Source: CAZFBR01 sp035353495 [NCBI: uncultured bacterium]
GTDB taxonomy: Bacteria; DAOPZR01
Assembly: GCA_964517215.1 (NCBI GenBank)
Contig: CAZFBR010000017.1
Coordinates: 1 to 24,989, forward strand
Length of the DNA stretch: 24,989 nt
Reading direction: 5' to 3'
Shown here piece by piece: positions 22,142-24,989 of the stretch. A program made the position numbers and the translations under genes. The notes under the pieces were generated by a model that saw only the letters and a program-made list of their open reading frames with translations, did no database searches and was not told the DNA's origin. Numbering within the stretch: the first letter of the stretch is position 1; each line of letters starts with the position of its first letter.

Positions 22142-24368
22142 GGTCCATGGCTTCGGCCAGTTTGGTGCGGAACTCGTTGAAGCCGAGCGCGGCGCCGCGG
22201 ACCTGGCGCAGGAAATCGACGCCACGGCGCATCGCCTGGATGATATCGCCCTCGGCGATCGAGGTGAGCGTGGTCAGCGCGGTGAAATCGCCGTGCTGGA
22301 TCCAGTGCGCGGCGAGCGACCCGGCGCGCTCCTCAAAGTTGATCTCGGAGAAAGTGCCCAACTCGTGTTCCAGCCGTCGCAGGCGGCGGATGATCTGCTT
22401 GATCTCCGCCGCGGGGAGCACGCGCGGCAGCGTCCCGCTGAAGGTGATGCGCGGGCGCGCCTCGAAGGCGCAGGCGACCGCCAGCGCGGCGCAGCCGGCG
22501 GGGTCGAGCTGCTCAAAGACGCCGTTGAACATGCACTCGGTGGCGAGCAGCTCATAGCCGTTGATCTGCGCGGCGAACTTCCCGCGCGCAGTCAGTCCGT
22601 CGCGGTCAACGTAGCCGAGTCGCTCGAGCAGCTTGGCCTTCTTGGAGTATTCCTTCCAGTGGATGACGCCCGGCGATTCCTTCACTGCCTCCTGCAGCTG
22701 GGTGCGGCGCTCCTGCAACACCACCAGCTCCTTGACCTGGGCGCGGCAGGCGGCGAAATCGGCGCAGCGGCGGCAGCGATGCTGGCGCAGCATGGCATGC
22801 AGTTTCTGCGCCTGGTTATGCGTGCGCTTGCGGTTGCGCCCGAGCCGGCGCGCGGCGGCGTCTTCGAGCCGCGCCACTTCCTGCTCGATGCGCAGCAGGT
22901 GCTCCAGATCGTCCCAGCGCCGGCCGTGCGCGCAGGTGTCTTCGCGGTTGGCAAACTGTTCGTCGATTCGCGCCAGCTCCGCCCGTTGCGCGGTATGCTG
23001 CCCTTCGAGCAGGAATTGCGAGAAATTGGACGACAGCACGCGGCGGATTTCGCGCTCGCTCTGGTAGCGCCCGCGCAGGTTGAGCACGGAATTGTAGGAG
23101 AGGTCGAACTGGCTTTCCAGTTCCTCGGCCTCCTCAATGTTGTAATGCGGCACGCGGGTCGGGTCAAAGTCGTTCATGTCCAGCAGGGTGACCACGGTCC
23201 CGGTGGCGTCCATGCCGCGCCGCCCGGCGCGCCCCGCCATCTGGTAGTAGGCGCGGCGCATCATGTAATCGAAGGTCCGTCCGTCGAACTTGCGCAGCGA
23301 ATGGAAGGCGACGCTGCGCGCGGGCATGTTGATCCCGACGGCGAAGGTCTCGGTGGCGTAGAGCAGGCGCATCAGGCCGCGCGCGAAGAGGATTTCCACG
23401 ACCTCTTTGAGCGCGGGGAGCAGCCCGGCGTGATGCACGGCGATCCCCCTGGGCAGCACGGCGCGCAGGCGCTCGACCGAAGCGAGCTGCTCGAACTCGG
23501 TGTGCGCCTTGAGCTGCTCGTCGGCGATGCGCTGGATTTCCTCCTTTTCCGCCGGAGTGGTGAAATCGAAGTGCTCCGCCGCCTCGAGCGCCATTGCCTC
23601 GCAGCCGGCGCGGCTGAAGACAAAGAAGAGGCAGGGGAGCTGCCGCTTGAGCGCCTCGACCACCTCGAGGTGCGAGGTTTTGTGATAGACCCGCCGCTTG
23701 CGCCCGCCCCGCCCGGGGACGGTGCGGAAGTATTTCGGGTTGTCAACCGGGAACTTGTAGGCGCGCTCCCACGGCACCAGCCCGAGGTTGTGCTCGTAGA
23801 CGAGGTGGGTCAGCGGCACCGGCCGCTCGTGATGCTCGACGGTCTTGACCTTGTGGTGGTGCACGCTCTCCACCCAGGCGGCGAATTCGCGCGCGTTGGG
23901 GATGGTGGCGGAGAGGAAGCAGAAGCGGATATGCTCCGGTGAGAAGATGATCGACTCCTCCCAGATCGTTCCCCGCTCGATATCGTTGATGTAGTGCACC
24001 TCGTCGAAGACCACGCAGCGCACGTCGTGGAGCGACCCGGGGTCCTGGAAGAGGATATTGCGGTAGATCTCGGTGGTCATGATGAGGACCTGCGCCTCGG
24101 CATTGACCACCACGTCGCCGGTGATGATGCCGACCCGGTCGGCGCCCATCGTCGCCTTGAAGTCGCGGTACTTCTGGTTCGACAGCGCCTTGATCGGCGC
24201 GGTGTAGATGGCGCGCTGGTTGCCTTCAAACAGCTTGTGAATGGCGTATTCGGCAATCAGGGTCTTGCCGCTGCCGGTGGGCGCGGAAACGACCACCGAT
24301 TCGCCGTTGTCGATGGCGGCAGCAGCGTCCACTTGAAATTGGTCGAGAGTTTTGCCTTGAAATTCCAT
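22107..24368 (-). CDS. Ski2-like DEVH-box RNA helicase (HelY/Mtr4-related) with DSHCT-type C-terminus
   Basis: 753 residues from ATG 24368 (an upstream in-frame extension to 24425 lacks family similarity). Superfamily 2 motifs are in order: Q-rich LDQFQ near residue 10, Walker A APTGSGKT (29-36), TAPIKALSNQK, DEVH (122-125), SATIPN, a second RecA-like domain with HHAGLLPALKEVVE and ATETFAVGINMPAR, and QMAGRAGRRGMD near 376. A basic segment carries Cys residues at CRRCADFAAC (about 530-540), matching the Cys/His spot seen in bacterial HelY-type relatives. The end (EGDIIQAMRRGVDFLRQV) is the DSHCT/ratchet-like domain. Such helicases unwind structured RNA, probably in RNA decay or ribosome maturation. 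A well-formed promoter lies 70-98 bp upstream of the start. Confidence 0.9.
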   Translation of the reverse strand: MEFQGKTLDQFQVDAAAAIDNGESVVVSAPTGSGKTLIAEYAIHKLFEGNQRAIYTAPIKALSNQKYRDFKATMGADRVGIITGDVVVNAEAQVLIMTTEIYRNILFQDPGSLHDVRCVVFDEVHYINDIERGTIWEESIIFSPEHIRFCFLSATIPNAREFAAWVESVHHHKVKTVEHHERPVPLTHLVYEHNLGLVPWERAYKFPVDNPKYFRTVPGRGGRKRRVYHKTSHLEVVEALKRQLPCLFFVFSRAGCEAMALEAAEHFDFTTPAEKEEIQRIADEQLKAHTEFEQLASVERLRAVLPRGIAVHHAGLLPALKEVVEILFARGLMRLLYATETFAVGINMPARSVAFHSLRKFDGRTFDYMMRRAYYQMAGRAGRRGMDATGTVVTLLDMNDFDPTRVPHYNIEEAEELESQFDLSYNSVLNLRGRYQSEREIRRVLSSNFSQFLLEGQHTAQRAELARIDEQFANREDTCAHGRRWDDLEHLLRIEQEVARLEDAAARRLGRNRKRTHNQAQKLHAMLRQHRCRRCADFAACRAQVKELVVLQERRTQLQEAVKESPGVIHWKEYSKKAKLLERLGYVDRDGLTARGKFAAQINGYELLATECMFNGVFEQLDPAGCAALAVACAFEARPRITFSGTLPRVLPAAEIKQIIRRLRRLEHELGTFSEINFEERAGSLAAHWIQHGDFTALTTLTSIAEGDIIQAMRRGVDFLRQVRGAALGFNEFRTKLAEAMDLIYKDVVVVDL

Positions 24369-24390
24369 AGAGTTGTGACGAATCCTTTGT

Positions 24391-24407
24391 CCGGCCGCGC
24401 GGGCCGG
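24391..24407 (-). promoter_or_regulatory. Hairpin in the 5' leader of the helicase mRNA
   Basis: CCGGCC (24391-24396) and GGCCGG (24402-24407) are perfect arms around a 5-base GCGCG loop. It lies within the predicted helicase leader (transcription start near 24431) and ends about 22 nt before the start codon. It may limit translation. There is no T-tract. Confidence 0.3.
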
Positions 24408-24437
24408 CTCCTGCGGGCGCACCACGGCATTTTTGTG

Positions 24438-24466
24438 ATGATAGCATTGCCGGACGACGGCGTCAA
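24438..24466 (-). promoter_or_regulatory. Candidate sigma70-type promoter for the helicase gene
   Basis: On the minus strand, TTGACG (complement of 24466-24461) and TATCAT (complement of 24443-24438) are separated by exactly 17 bp. The predicted start is near 24431, giving a ~62-nt leader to ATG 24368. Confidence 0.55.
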
Positions 24467-24467
24467 A

Positions 24468-24481
24468 CCCGCCGCGGCGGG
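24468..24481. promoter_or_regulatory. 14-bp perfect palindrome between divergent -35 boxes
   Basis: CCCGCCGCGGCGGG is its own reverse complement. It lies 1 bp from the helicase -35 box (24461-24466) and 6 bp from the dikinase -35 box (24488-24493), so a protein bound here could affect both promoters. It may be coincidental in GC-rich DNA. Confidence 0.35.
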
Positions 24482-24487
24482 AATGGC

Positions 24488-24515
24488 TTGACTTTTGCCG
24501 TGGATAAAGTAAAGT
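24488..24515 (+). promoter_or_regulatory. Candidate sigma70-type promoter for pyruvate phosphate dikinase
   Basis: TTGACT (24488-24493) and TAAAGT (24510-24515) are separated by 16 bp in a locally AT-richer stretch. The predicted start is near 24522, giving a leader of about 60 nt with a GGGAGGA ribosome binding site at 24571-24577 before ATG 24585. Confidence 0.5.
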
Positions 24516-24584
24516 ACCCGCCGTGTTACTGACGCGGCAAGGTCTTACGCGCCATATTATCCACTACTGGGGGAGGAAATAGTT

Positions 24585-24989
24585 ATGGCAACACGCGGTG
24601 AGAAGTATGTGTACCTGTTTGGCGGCGGCAAGGCCGACGGCAACGGCGGGATGAAGCCGCTCCTGGGCGGCAAGGGCGCCAACCTGGCGGAGATGAGCCG
24701 CATCGGGCTGCCCGTGCCGCCGGGCTGCACCATCACCACCGAGGTTTGCACCTATTATTATGCCAACAAGCGCACCTATCCGAAGGTGCTCGACGCGCAG
24801 GTTCGCGCCGGTGTCGCGTCCATCGAAAAGATCATGGGCACGAAGTTCGGCGACAGGAACGCCATGCCGCTGCTGGTTTCCGTGCGCTCCGGCGCGTGCG
24901 ACTCGATGTCGGGCATGATGGACACCATTTTCAACCTCGGCCTCAACGACTAGACGGTGCTCGCGCTGGTCAAGGTGACGCAGAATGAG
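24585..24989 (+). CDS. ppdK: Pyruvate phosphate dikinase N-terminus, interrupted by an in-frame TAG; runs off the window
   Basis: PPDK interconverts pyruvate, ATP and Pi with phosphoenolpyruvate, AMP and PPi, often as the glycolytic enzyme in PPi-using anaerobes. GGGAGGA lies 7 bp before ATG 24585. The first 122 codons are a clear nucleotide-binding domain: [12 protein letters not shown] with the ATP-contacting Lys (K30), [23 protein letters not shown] and LLVSVRSGA with the ATP-binding Arg (R101). Codon 123 is TAG (24951-24953), in the middle of the conserved NLGLND-x-TV motif. The same frame then continues with [12 protein letters not shown] to the window end. Just before it, the normally invariant RSGAR-x-SMPGMMDT reads [15 protein letters not shown] full enzyme is about 870-900 residues, so this is either a pseudogene or a damaged/misassembled edge. 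Confidence 0.8.

Noticed and set aside
22293-23942. 549-codon plus-strand open frame
   Set aside because: Antisense to the helicase, which has all superfamily 2 motifs in order.

Overview
This window is a gene-dense, very GC-rich (well above 60 % by eye) bacterial segment. It carries about a dozen genes with almost no intergenic space. The lineage cannot be named with certainty. An LptF/LptG-type permease, a ComEA/ComEC DNA-uptake pair, a SprA-like giant outer-membrane protein and a secreted M6 protease with a YPNPFN-type C-terminal sorting domain point to a diderm bacterium of the FCB or PVC assemblages, but not a typical low-GC Bacteroidota. No tRNA, rRNA, CRISPR, insertion sequence or phage gene was seen.

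Layout. (1) Positions 1-1866 (+) hold a secreted M6-family metalloprotease whose 5' part is broken by two consecutive in-frame stops. (2) 1900-4753 (+) is the competence pair comEA-comEC. (3) 4796-11943 (+) is a second unit, with its own candidate promoter overlapping the comEC stop: a small membrane-anchored MCE/MlaD-like protein, overlapped by a 2216-residue exported TPR protein. (4) 11981-13075 (-) is an LptF/LptG-family permease. (5) 13094-18781 (+) is a SprA-like outer-membrane protein, divergent from the permease with only 18 bp between start codons. A consensus sigma70-type promoter for the permease lies inside the SprA-like signal-peptide codons. (6) 18781-22141 (+) is a tightly packed train: a small membrane metal-hydrolase-like protein, a zinc-ribbon/one-TM protein, a 33-codon Cys-rich micro-ORF, an NTF2-like protein and a multi-TM protein. 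(7) 22107-24368 (-) is a Ski2-like DEVH helicase. (8) 24585-24989 (+) is the start of pyruvate phosphate dikinase, interrupted by an in-frame TAG.

How the genes fit together. Most of the window concerns the cell envelope: LPS transport (LptF/G type), an MCE-like protein, an exported TPR scaffold, a SprA-like channel and a probable cargo-type protease. The most interesting biological link is the M6 protease, whose C-terminal domain resembles type IX secretion (T9SS) sorting domains, lying about 11 kb from a homologue of the T9SS outer-membrane channel. The strangest sequence feature is that genes at both edges of the window carry in-frame stops, and the dikinase also has changes at nearly invariant residues. 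Those dikinase changes, and both protease stops, can be explained by C-to-T substitutions. This could reflect real gene decay, assembly error at contig ends, or cytosine deamination.
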